Below, in pieces: positions 27,195 through 35,494 of a stretch of DNA of 61,042 bases. Each line of letters begins with the position of its first letter. Position 1 is the first letter of the stretch. A program made the position numbers and the translations under genes. The notes under the pieces were generated by a model. The model was given only the letters and a program-made list of their open reading frames with translations, searched no databases and was not told where the DNA came from. This stretch comes from Streptomyces sp. Ncost-T10-10d (GTDB taxonomy: Bacteria > Actinomycetota > Actinomycetes > Streptomycetales > Streptomycetaceae). The stretch covers positions 1 through 61,042 of the forward strand of contig NZ_FMDF01000071.1 of the NCBI RefSeq assembly GCF_900091955.1. Reading direction: 5' to 3'.

Positions 27195-27935
27195 ATGCGA
27201 CACTCCTCGACGATGGACATATCCGGGACGCAGCTCAGAGTCGTTCGCGCGGCGCTTTTCACAGCGCTCGTCGTGACGCTCTCCGCTGCGTCCCATGTGC
27301 TGCTCTCCCAGGTCTCACTGCCGCTGACCGTCGTCGCCCTGCTGGCCGGCGCGGTCTTCGCCGTGGCGTACGCGCTGGCCGGCCGGGAGCGCGGCTTCGG
27401 GGCGATCGCCGGACTGCTGGTCCCGCTGGAGCTGGCCGCCGACACCGTCTTCACCACCGGCCAGCACCTCTGTTACGGCGCGGCAGGCGGCCCGATCGCG
27501 GGGCCGCTGCGCTCGGTCGGCGTCGATGTGCTGTGCGGCGGCGGTGACATCGGCGCCGGCGCGCCGCAGGTCGGTGACGTCGGCACGCCGCTCACCTCGG
27601 TGACCGACGGCGGACACATGGCAGCCGCGCTGCTGGCCTCCCCGGGCCCGGCGGTGCCATGGCTGCTGCTCGCCGCCCATGTGACGGTCGGTCTGCTCGC
27701 CGCGGCCTGGCTGCGGCGCGGCGAGTCCGCGCTCGTCGGCCTGCTGGGCGCGGTCGCCGTCCTGGCGTTCCGGCCGCTGCTGATCGCGGTCGCCGTGGTG
27801 GGTACGGCACGCCGCTCCGTACGCCGCAGGGTGCGCCCCGCCGGACGCGGCCCGCACCTGCTCGCACACGCCCGTCTGCTCGTGCACTCCGTGGGACGGA
27901 GGGGACCGCCGCGCTCGGCCTGCGCCACCGCCTGA
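27195..27935 (+). CDS. Multi-helix membrane protein of unknown function
   Basis: The 246-residue protein has about five hydrophobic segments (near 14-33, 40-58, 68-82, 155-172 and 180-200). A loop between them holds two cysteines (QHLCYG and VDVLCGGG) and faces a gene for a thioredoxin-fold protein, so a disulphide link is conceivable but unproven. The C-terminus is Arg-rich. Start: ATG at 27195; ATG at 27213 is equally possible since neither has a clear ribosome site. Confidence 0.75.
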   Translation: MRHSSTMDISGTQLRVVRAALFTALVVTLSAASHVLLSQVSLPLTVVALLAGAVFAVAYALAGRERGFGAIAGLLVPLELAADTVFTTGQHLCYGAAGGPIAGPLRSVGVDVLCGGGDIGAGAPQVGDVGTPLTSVTDGGHMAAALLASPGPAVPWLLLAAHVTVGLLAAAWLRRGESALVGLLGAVAVLAFRPLLIAVAVVGTARRSVRRRVRPAGRGPHLLAHARLLVHSVGRRGPPRSACATA

Positions 27936-27983
27936 GCACGCACATCCCTGACGACGTATCACCCACACCATGGAGAAAAGAAC

Positions 27984-28799
27984 ATGAGCAAGCGCAACAG
28001 CCAGGCCAACAAGGCGGCCGCCCGCGAGCGTCTGCGCGCCGAGCGCGAGCGCCAGGCCAAGAAGGACAAGGCCCGCAGGCAGATCGTCGTCGGTGTCTCG
28101 ATCGTCGGCGTGCTGGCGGTCGTGGGCGCCGCCACCTGGGGTGTCATGCAGCTGAACAAGCCGTCCCACTGGGAGGCGGCCAAGGACGCGAAGAACGTCA
28201 CGGCGCCCAAGAACACCTCGGGCGAGAACGGCACGACCGTCGTCATCGGCAAGTCGACCGCCAAGAAGACCCTGGAGCTGTACGAGGACTCGCGCTGCCC
28301 GATCTGCGCCACGTTCGAGCAGTCCGTCGGCGAGACGGTGCACAAGGATGTCGACGCCGGGAAGTACAAGATCAAGTACGTCGGTGCCACGTTCATCGAC
28401 AACGCCAGTAACGGCGAAGGCTCGAAGAACGCGCTGAGCGCGCTCGGCGCCGCGCTCAATGTCAGCCCGCAGGCGTTCCTCGACTACAAGTTCGCGCTCT
28501 ACTCCGCGAAGTACCACCCGGAAGAGACCGACGACAAGTTCAAGGACGACGCGTACCTGATCAAGATCGCTGACACCGTCGACGCCCTGAAGGGCAACCA
28601 GGCGTTCCAGAAGGACGTCAAGGACGGTACGTACGACAACTGGGCGATGAAGATGTCCGCGGCGTTCGAGAAGAGCGGTGTGCAGGGCACTCCGACGCTG
28701 AAGATGGACGGCAAGCCGCTCACCGGCTCGGACGGCAAGAACGCACCGATGACCGCGGCCGAGTTCAACACCGCGATCACCGCCGCCCTGAAGGGCTAG
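27984..28799 (+). CDS. Membrane-anchored DsbA-like thioredoxin-fold protein
   Basis: The 271-residue protein has a basic N-terminus, a single helix at about 33-57 and an extracellular DsbA-like domain. The redox pair is C105-P-I-C108, and the cis-proline is P237 in QGTPT. This suggests a thiol oxidoreductase acting outside the membrane. A GGAG lies 8 bases before the ATG. The gene is followed by a strong terminator. Confidence 0.92.
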   Translation: MSKRNSQANKAAARERLRAERERQAKKDKARRQIVVGVSIVGVLAVVGAATWGVMQLNKPSHWEAAKDAKNVTAPKNTSGENGTTVVIGKSTAKKTLELYEDSRCPICATFEQSVGETVHKDVDAGKYKIKYVGATFIDNASNGEGSKNALSALGAALNVSPQAFLDYKFALYSAKYHPEETDDKFKDDAYLIKIADTVDALKGNQAFQKDVKDGTYDNWAMKMSAAFEKSGVQGTPTLKMDGKPLTGSDGKNAPMTAAEFNTAITAALKG

Positions 28800-28826
28800 C
28801 GGCAAACTCCCGACAGCGGCTCTCCG

Positions 28827-28861
28827 ACGGGCAGGCGAACTTCCTTCATTCGCCTGCCCGT
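28827..28861 (+). terminator. Terminator after the DsbA-like gene
   Basis: A 13-bp perfect stem (28827-28839 with 28849-28861) has a 9-base loop. It ends only 30 bases before the phoD start, so the phoD promoter must overlap or lie inside it. Confidence 0.8.
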
Positions 28862-28891
28862 TCGCTCTACCGGTCAGTAGGGTTCTCCTCC

Positions 28892-30553
28892 GTGACCAGT
28901 CGACAGCTTTCTTCGCCGATATCCGCCCCCAGCCGCCGCACGGTCGTCAAGGCCGCTGCCGCCACGGCCGTCGCCGCCCCCGTGCTGGGCGCCGCCACCA
29001 CCGCGCGTGCCGCGGACGGGCCCGCCTTCCTGCACGGCGTCGCCTCCGGCGACCCCCTCCCCGACGGCATACTCCTGTGGACCCGCGTCACCCCGGCCCC
29101 CGACGCCGTGCCCGGCTCAGGCCGTGGCGCCGATACGGCGGTGCGCTGGGAGGTCGCCGAGGACAAGGAGTTCACCCGGATCGTCGCCCGGGGCACGACC
29201 GTCGCGAAGGCCGCTTCCGACCACACCGTCAAGGCCGATGTGCGGGGGCTGAGCCCGGCCACCGCCTACTGGTTCCGCTTCTCGGCGGGCGACGGTACGG
29301 AAACCTTCTCGCCGACGGGCCGCACCCGTACCGCACCGGCGGCCGGCGCTGCCACACCCGGTGTGCGCTTCGGGGTGGTGTCGTGCACCAACTGGGAGTC
29401 CGGGTTCTTCTCCCCGTACCGGCATCTCGCCGCCCGCGCCGATCTCGACGCGGTGCTGCATCTCGGCGACTACATCTACGAGTACGCGTCGGGCAGCTAC
29501 CCGGACGCCGAGTACGTCGTACGGCCGCACGAGCCGAGGCACGAGATCCTGACCCTCGCCGACTACCGCACCCGGCACGGCAACTACAAGACGGACACCG
29601 ACCTCCAGGCCCTGCACGCCGCCCACCCGGTGATCGCGATCTGGGACGACCACGAGTTCGCCAACGACGCCTGGTCGGGCGGGGCCGAGAACCACACACC
29701 GGGCACGGAGGGCTCCTGGGCCGACCGGGCCGCGGGTGCCAAGCAGGCGTACTTCGAGTGGATGCCGGTCCGCGCCTCCACCGAGGGCACCGTCTACCGA
29801 CGGCTGCGCTTCGGCAAACTGGCCGATCTGCACCTCCTCGATCTGCGCACCTTCCGCTCCCAGCAGTCCACGATCGGCAACGGCTCGGTCGACGACCCGG
29901 ATCGCACGATCACCGGCCGGGCACAGCTGGACTGGCTGAAGTCGGGTCTGGCCGGCTCGGACGCCACCTGGAAGCTGGTCGGTACGTCGGTGATGATCTC
30001 GCCGGTCGCGTTCGGTTCCGTACCCGCGCATCTGCTGGAGCCGCTGGCCGAGTTGCTGGGGCTGCCCACGGAGGGTCTTGCCGTCAATGTCGACCAGTGG
30101 GACGGCTACACGGACGACCGCAAGGAGCTGATCGCGCATCTGCGGGACCGGTCGATCACCAACACGGTCTTCCTGACCGGCGACATCCACATGGCGTGGG
30201 CCAATGACGTACCGGTGAAGGCGGCGACGTACCCGCTCTCGGCGTCGGCCGCCACGGAGTTCGTGGTGACGTCGGTGACGTCGGACAATCTCGACGACAT
30301 CCTGCATGTCGCGCCGCAGACCGTCTCGGTGGTCGCTGCCGCAGCGGTCAAGGCCGCCAACCGCCACGTGAAGTGGGTGGACATGGACGCGCACGGCTAC
30401 GGCGTCCTCGATGTGACCGCCGAACGCTCACAGATGGACTACTACGTGGTCTCCGACAAGACGAAGCGGGACGCGACATCCGCCTGGACGCGTTCGTACC
30501 GGACACTCAGTGGGACGCAGAAGGTCGAGCGCGTGGACCGCCCGGTGCACTGA
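28892..30553 (+). CDS. phoD: Secreted alkaline phosphatase PhoD
   Basis: PhoD releases phosphate from organic esters outside the cell. The 553-residue protein has a Tat signal (R15-R16 in SRRTVVK, cleavage after ARA at about 40). The metal site residues are visible: C165, D193-Y194 in LGDYIYEY, D252-D253-H254 in WDDHEF, and TGDIHMAW near the end. These fit the calcium/iron PhoD type. GTG start. Streptomyces phoD is known to be under PhoP control; I could not identify convincing PHO boxes in the 92-base gap. Confidence 0.95.
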   Translation: MTSRQLSSPISAPSRRTVVKAAAATAVAAPVLGAATTARAADGPAFLHGVASGDPLPDGILLWTRVTPAPDAVPGSGRGADTAVRWEVAEDKEFTRIVARGTTVAKAASDHTVKADVRGLSPATAYWFRFSAGDGTETFSPTGRTRTAPAAGAATPGVRFGVVSCTNWESGFFSPYRHLAARADLDAVLHLGDYIYEYASGSYPDAEYVVRPHEPRHEILTLADYRTRHGNYKTDTDLQALHAAHPVIAIWDDHEFANDAWSGGAENHTPGTEGSWADRAAGAKQAYFEWMPVRASTEGTVYRRLRFGKLADLHLLDLRTFRSQQSTIGNGSVDDPDRTITGRAQLDWLKSGLAGSDATWKLVGTSVMISPVAFGSVPAHLLEPLAELLGLPTEGLAVNVDQWDGYTDDRKELIAHLRDRSITNTVFLTGDIHMAWANDVPVKAATYPLSASAATEFVVTSVTSDNLDDILHVAPQTVSVVAAAAVKAANRHVKWVDMDAHGYGVLDVTAERSQMDYYVVSDKTKRDATSAWTRSYRTLSGTQKVERVDRPVH

Positions 30554-30733
30554 AGGTCTGTTTTCAGCCACTGCGGTCCATGTTGACGCCGCATTACATC
30601 GCTACGGCGGGTGGCGTGCCTCCCGGCTCCAATGGGGACACACCGCCCGCCGGGGTAACGCGGGACGTTACGTCCACGTCTCAAACTCTGGAACACGCAG
30701 AATTATTTATTCCCGTTTCCCCGGTTTGCCCCG

Positions 30734-30756
30734 TGATCGATTGGGCTTGATCGATT
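30734..30756. repeat. Direct repeat TGATCGATT upstream of the M43 protease gene
   Basis: TGATCGATT occurs at 30734-30742 and 30748-30756, 14 bases apart, each with an ATCGAT palindrome. It lies in the 285-base gap 30554-30838. The same gap also has GTAACG-N5-CGTTAC at 30655-30671 and an AT-rich stretch near 30700 that could hold the promoter. Confidence 0.5.
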
Positions 30757-30838
30757 CTCCTCAAGATCTGACATGCGCACGTAATCTCCCGGCGGCGGGT
30801 GAGGAAATCCCTCCCCCACACATCCGCGAGGAGTCCCT

Positions 30839-31861
30839 GTGCGCACTCTTGCCCGTATATCGCCGCGTATACGTCACCGTGCGATCGGCACCGCCGTCCT
30901 GGCCGGAACCCTGGCCCTGGCACCGCTCTGCGCTTCCACCGGCTCCGCCGTCGCGAAGTCGTCCACCTCCTCGGCATCCGCCGCGTCAGCCGTATCCGCC
31001 GCATCCGCCGAGAAGTGCGCGAGCGAGGCGAGCACCTCCGCCACCGCGCGCGAGGCCCGCCCCTCGGGCACCAAGCACGCCGCGGACCCCAACGAACTCA
31101 CCGCGGCCCAGGCCAAGGCCATGGACACCCAGCTGAAGGAGAGACTCGCGGACCGCCGGCTCAGCGGCTCCACGCTCGCCGCGGGCGCCACCATCCCGGT
31201 GTACTTCCACGTGGTGCACTCCGGAACGACCGGCAAGCTCAGCGCGTCCGCCATCAGCAACCAGATCAGCGTCCTGAACGCCGCCTACAGCGGCCAGGGC
31301 AGCGGCAACACCAACTCCGGCTTCCAGTTCTCGCTGGCCGGCACGGACTACACGGACAACAGCTCCTGGTACAACGGCGTCTCGCCGGGCTCCTCCGCCG
31401 AGAAGGCCATGAAGTCGGCGCTGCGCAAGGGCGGCGCGAACGCGCTCAACCTCTACACCGCCAACCTCGGCGGCGGCCTGCTGGGCTGGGCCACCTTCCC
31501 CAGCTCCTACAAGTCCAACCCGTCGGACGACGGCGTCGTCATGCTCGATGCCTCGCTGCCCGGCGGCTCCGCCACCAACTACAACGAGGGCGACACCGCC
31601 ACCCACGAGGTCGGCCACTGGATGGGGCTCTACCACACCTTCCAGGGCGGCTGTAACGGCAACGGCGACTACGTGGCCGACACTCCGGCCGAGGCGAGCC
31701 CCGCGTACGCCTGCCCGACCGGGCGCGACACCTGCACCAACAAGACAGGGGTCGACCCGATCCACAACTTCATGGACTACACGTACGACTCCTGCATGAC
31801 CCAGTTCACCCCGGGCCAGGTGCAGCGGATGAGCGACAGCTGGATCGCCTACCGGGGCTGA
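30839..31861 (+). CDS. Secreted zinc metalloprotease, M43 (pappalysin-like)
   Basis: A 340-residue exported protease. The Sec-type signal spans about 1-39, followed by a Ser/Ala-rich propeptide. The zinc motif is H256-E257-x2-H260-x5-H266 ([11 protein letters not shown]), and the Met-turn is M312 in FMDY. The cysteine-rich part after it (C272, C292, C299, C319) is typical of M43 enzymes. GTG at 30839 follows GAGGAG by 5 bases. It stands alone and ends in a hairpin. Confidence 0.93.
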   Translation: MRTLARISPRIRHRAIGTAVLAGTLALAPLCASTGSAVAKSSTSSASAASAVSAASAEKCASEASTSATAREARPSGTKHAADPNELTAAQAKAMDTQLKERLADRRLSGSTLAAGATIPVYFHVVHSGTTGKLSASAISNQISVLNAAYSGQGSGNTNSGFQFSLAGTDYTDNSSWYNGVSPGSSAEKAMKSALRKGGANALNLYTANLGGGLLGWATFPSSYKSNPSDDGVVMLDASLPGGSATNYNEGDTATHEVGHWMGLYHTFQGGCNGNGDYVADTPAEASPAYACPTGRDTCTNKTGVDPIHNFMDYTYDSCMTQFTPGQVQRMSDSWIAYRG

Positions 31862-31876
31862 TCCGCCCAGTCCGTC

Positions 31877-31902
31877 CGAAGGGCCCCGCACGGGGCCCTT
31901 CG
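31877..31902. terminator. Bidirectional terminator
   Basis: A perfect 12-bp stem CGAAGGGCCCCG (31877-31888 with 31891-31902) has a 2-base loop as drawn. It sits between two convergent stops at 31861 and 31908. Confidence 0.75.
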
Positions 31903-31907
31903 CGCGG

Positions 31908-32477
31908 TCACAGCGTGGCGAGGAAGCCGAGCGCGACCTTCCAGGCCAGCTCGGCCGAGGCCGCGTCGTGGTCCGGCAGTTCGGGGTCCATGAAGAGATG
32001 ACCCGCGCCCGGATAGCGGTAGACCTCGACATCGGCACCGGTCCGCTGCATCTGCAGATACCAGGAGTTCAGCCAGTCGTGCGTCTCGAACGGGTCCGGG
32101 TCCGCGACATGCAGCTGTACGGGCAGCTCGTCCACCGAGGCGTTCTCGGCGATGTCCGAGGTGCCGTGGAACAGCAGCAGACCGCGCGCCTTCTCATCAC
32201 CGAGCGCCAGCGTCTGCGCGGTGGACGCCCCGAAGGAGAATCCCGCGTACACCAGGCCCCGGTCGGAGTAGGGCGCAGCGGCCAGTACTGCCCTCCTGAG
32301 CAACTCGTCCTTGCCCACCTCTTCCTTGAAGGCCATGCCTTCCTCGACGGTTTCGAAGGTGTGCCCCTCGAAGAGATCGGGCACCTGCACCTCGTGCCCG
32401 GCGGCGCGCAACCGGTCGGCGGCCGCGTGCACCGCGGGGCGCAGACCGTACGTCGAGTGGAAAAGCATGATGTTCAT
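31908..32477 (-). CDS. Dienelactone hydrolase-like alpha/beta hydrolase
   Basis: The 189-residue protein has a small alpha/beta hydrolase fold. GFSFGAS gives nucleophile S81 where classical dienelactone hydrolases use cysteine; an acid near D126 or D128 (VADPDPFE) and H160 in GAGHLF complete a likely triad. The start MNIMLFHSTYGL matches the family. The true substrate is unknown. It is divergent from the MscS gene with only 31 bases between starts, so the promoters must overlap. Confidence 0.87.
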   Translation of the reverse strand: MNIMLFHSTYGLRPAVHAAADRLRAAGHEVQVPDLFEGHTFETVEEGMAFKEEVGKDELLRRAVLAAAPYSDRGLVYAGFSFGASTAQTLALGDEKARGLLLFHGTSDIAENASVDELPVQLHVADPDPFETHDWLNSWYLQMQRTGADVEVYRYPGAGHLFMDPELPDHDAASAELAWKVALGFLATL

Positions 32478-32508
32478 GAGGCCAATGGTGCCAGCTACGG
32501 TCGGGAGC

Positions 32509-33648
32509 ATGGAGAACGACAGGATGGAGATCGTGCTGCGACCGCTGATCGTCGTCGGCGGCTCGCTCGTGATCACGCTGCTGGTCGGCTGGCTGGTCGA
32601 TCTGCTGCTCAGACGCGCCGACCGCCGGCATCACGAGACACCGCTGTGGGGTCTGCTGCGGCGCTGTCGGATACCACTGCAGCTGACCCTGTGCGCGGCG
32701 CTGCTGCGGGGCACGTACACCCACACCCGGCTCGCACTCGTCAAGGACCACGGGGCCGGGATCGGCCAGGTCCTGACTCTGGTGCTGATCGGGACGTCGG
32801 CCTGGCTGGTGGTGCGGATCGCGGCGGCCGTCGTCGACTCCGTCTACGCCCGGTACGCGGCGAGCACCCGCGATCCGGCACGGGTGCGGCGGGTCCGTAC
32901 GCAGGTGACACTGATCCAGCGGGTGGTCACCGCGATCGTGGCGACCGTCGCCGTCGGCGCGATGCTGCTGACGTTCCCGGCGATGCGGACGTTCGGCACC
33001 TCGATGCTGGCCTCGGCCGGTGTGCTCGGCATCGTCGCGGGCATCGCGGCCCAGTCGACGCTCGGCAATCTCTTCGCGGGGCTGCAGATCGCCTTCGGCG
33101 ACATGGTGCGGATCGGCGACACGGTGGTGGTGGACGGCGAGTGGGGCACGATCGAGGAGATCACGCTGACCTTCCTCGCGGTACGGACCTGGGACGAGCG
33201 GCGGATCACGATGCCGGTCTCGTACTTCACCAGCAAACCGTTCGAGAACTGGTCGCGCGGCGGCGCCCAGATGACCGGCTCGGTCTTCTTCCATCTGGAC
33301 CACTCGGCTCCGGTCGCGGCGATGCGCGACCGGCTGCGGGACATCCTGGGCGAGTGCGCCGCCTGGGACGGCCGCAACTGGTCCCTTGCGGTCACGGACA
33401 CCACACCGTCGACGATCCAGGTCCGCGCGGTCGTCACGGCGAAGGACGCGGACGACATCTGGACGGTGCGCTGCGCCGTGCGGGAGCAGCTCATCGGCTG
33501 GCTGCGCGACCACCATCCGTACGCACTGCCGAGGATCGCGACGGCGCCCGCGCCGCTTCCGCCGGGCGACGACTGGCCCGACTCGCCCCACCCCACGGAC
33601 GAGAAGCCGACGGGCTGGGACAAGTCACCCCGCACGGGACGCGGCTGA
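32509..33648 (+). CDS. MscS family mechanosensitive channel
   Basis: The 379-residue membrane protein has four or five hydrophobic helices. The pore-type helix is SAGVLGIVAGIAAQSTLGNL, followed by the beta domain with FGDMVRIGDTVVVDGEWG and WDERRITMPVSYF. These are MscS hallmarks. The C-terminal tail is charged and variable. It should release solutes on osmotic down-shock. The ATG at 32509 (GGGAG just before it) is one option; ATG at 32524 is another. Confidence 0.93.
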   Translation: MENDRMEIVLRPLIVVGGSLVITLLVGWLVDLLLRRADRRHHETPLWGLLRRCRIPLQLTLCAALLRGTYTHTRLALVKDHGAGIGQVLTLVLIGTSAWLVVRIAAAVVDSVYARYAASTRDPARVRRVRTQVTLIQRVVTAIVATVAVGAMLLTFPAMRTFGTSMLASAGVLGIVAGIAAQSTLGNLFAGLQIAFGDMVRIGDTVVVDGEWGTIEEITLTFLAVRTWDERRITMPVSYFTSKPFENWSRGGAQMTGSVFFHLDHSAPVAAMRDRLRDILGECAAWDGRNWSLAVTDTTPSTIQVRAVVTAKDADDIWTVRCAVREQLIGWLRDHHPYALPRIATAPAPLPPGDDWPDSPHPTDEKPTGWDKSPRTGRG

Positions 33649-33666
33649 CCGGGCGCGGGCGCCGCG

Positions 33667-35253
33667 TCACCGCAGGCTGCGTACGTCCAGCTGCCGCAGC
33701 ACCCGGTCGACGACCTCCGGGTCCGTACCCGCCTCGTTGCGGGCCGAGAGCACCGCGTGGCGGGCGGCCGACATCATTTCGCGCTGGACGCGGTTGATCG
33801 CCTTGAAGCGTTCGGCGCGCTTCGCGTACGCCTCGCGGCGCTCGTCGTCGACCATGTCGGGGCTGATCCGCGCCCCCACGTCGTACGCCAGCCGCTGCAG
33901 TCGCTCCGCGACCTCGTCCGGGAACTCCTCGACCTCCCGGATCTCCTTGAGCCGCTGCTTCGCGGCCTTCGCGGCGCGGATCGCGAGGTCCTTCTCCAGC
34001 GCCTCCTCGGCGTCCGTGTCCGCCCTGACCCGTAGCTTGCGGACCAGCCACGGCAGGGTGAGTCCCTGGACGACGAGCGTGGCCATGATCACGGCGAAGG
34101 CGATGAAGACGATCTCGTCCCGGCCCGGGAACGGCTTCCCGTCGTCCGTCTTCAGCGGAATCGCGAGCGCCAGCGCGACCGAGGCGACTCCCCGCATCCC
34201 GGACCACCACATGACGACGGTCTCCCGCCAGCTGGTGGGGATCTCCTCGCTGACGTCGCGCCGGGTGTGCAGCCGCTTGGCGAGCCAGGTCGCGGGCAGC
34301 AGATACAGCAGCCGTACGCCGACGACGACCGCGACGACGGCCAGGCCCCAGCCGAGCATCTGGAGCTCGCGCCCGTCGGCCGTCCCGAAGACGTTGTGCA
34401 GTTCGAGGCCGATCAGCCCGAAGGCGACCCCGGTGACGAGGGTGTCGACGATCTCCCAGAAGGTACGGCCGGTGAGCCGCCCGAGGACGTCGTCGGCGTC
34501 GGCGGTGTGCTCGGCGAGGAAGAGCGCGGTGGTGAGGACGGCGAGGACACCCGACCCCATCAGTTCCTCCGCGAGGACATAGCTGACGAACGGCACCAGC
34601 AGGGTGAGGCCGACCTGGAGCGTGGCATCGCCGAGCAGACCCATGAGTTTGATGGTGATCCAGCCGAGCGCGACACCCACCGCCACGGCGACGACTGCGG
34701 AGAGGATCAGCAGCCCGAACGCCTCCGGCAGCGAGAAGGTACCGCTCACCGCGGCGGCGATCGCCACGTGGTACAGCACGATCGCGGTCACATCGTTGAA
34801 CAGCCCCTCGCCCTCCAGGATGGAGACGAGTCTGCGCGGCAGCCCGACCGAGCCCGCGACAGCCGTCGCCGCGACCGGGTCGGGCGGGGCGACGAGCGCG
34901 CCGAGCGCCACGGCGGCGGCGATGGGCAGTCCGGGGACGATCGCGTTGGCGACCGCGGCGACGGCAGCTGTCGTGATGAAGACCAGCGCCACGGCCAGCA
35001 GAAAGATCGGTCGTTTATTGGCGGCGAACTGCCGCCAGGAGGTGCGCTGCACGGAGGCGTAGAGCAGCGGCGGCAGCAGCGCGGGAAGAATGATCTCGGG
35101 TGGAATGTTCACATTCGGCACGAAGCTGAGGAACGCCATGCCGACTCCGGCGAGCGTCATCAGCACCGGCGCGGGCAGTCCGAGACGCTCCCCGAGTGGC
35201 ACCGTCACCACGGCTCCGAGCAACAGCAGCAGGAGCAGTGCCATTTGGTCCAC
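33667..35253 (-). CDS. Na+/H+ antiporter, CPA1 family
   Basis: A 528-residue transporter with about 12 helices. The exchanger core shows APPDPVAATAV and LEGEGLFNDVTAIV, the acidic residues expected for cation binding. A cytoplasmic tail of about 120 residues is helical and charged (for example RAAKAAKQRLKEIREVEEF). It should export sodium for protons. GTG at 35253 has GGAAGG about 8 bases upstream. Its leader contains a perfect hairpin (35278-35296). Confidence 0.93.
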   Translation of the reverse strand: MDQMALLLLLLLGAVVTVPLGERLGLPAPVLMTLAGVGMAFLSFVPNVNIPPEIILPALLPPLLYASVQRTSWRQFAANKRPIFLLAVALVFITTAAVAAVANAIVPGLPIAAAVALGALVAPPDPVAATAVAGSVGLPRRLVSILEGEGLFNDVTAIVLYHVAIAAAVSGTFSLPEAFGLLILSAVVAVAVGVALGWITIKLMGLLGDATLQVGLTLLVPFVSYVLAEELMGSGVLAVLTTALFLAEHTADADDVLGRLTGRTFWEIVDTLVTGVAFGLIGLELHNVFGTADGRELQMLGWGLAVVAVVVGVRLLYLLPATWLAKRLHTRRDVSEEIPTSWRETVVMWWSGMRGVASVALALAIPLKTDDGKPFPGRDEIVFIAFAVIMATLVVQGLTLPWLVRKLRVRADTDAEEALEKDLAIRAAKAAKQRLKEIREVEEFPDEVAERLQRLAYDVGARISPDMVDDERREAYAKRAERFKAINRVQREMMSAARHAVLSARNEAGTDPEVVDRVLRQLDVRSLR

Positions 35254-35277
35254 GAGGTGCCTTCCGGAATGCGGCGA

Positions 35278-35296
35278 GCCGACCTCTTCGGTCGGC
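35278..35296 (-). promoter_or_regulatory. Leader hairpin upstream of the Na+/H+ antiporter gene
   Basis: A perfect 7-bp stem GCCGACC/GGTCGGC (35278-35284, 35290-35296) with a 5-base loop lies 25 bases before the start codon. The rest of the gap to 35494 should hold the promoters of both divergent genes; I could not assign them. Confidence 0.4.
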
Positions 35297-35494
35297 CGAT
35301 CTGGACTTCAAGCCTGCCACGCAAGGCCCGCAATCCAGACAACACCCCCTCGGTATCGCCTCCTTAATCGACCATTCCTCCGATGTTTATGCCGTCAGCC
35401 CCCTTCCGCCACCTCCCCTGGGCGGGCAGTATGCGGCGTGTGTCATTCAGGGACAAGAACCTTCACCACATACATGACTGACAGGAGAAACCAC

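Noticed and set aside
28862..28891. PHO boxes before phoD
   Set aside because: TTCATTCGCC and GTTCGCTCTA only partly match the 11-base PHO repeat, so I did not list them as sites.
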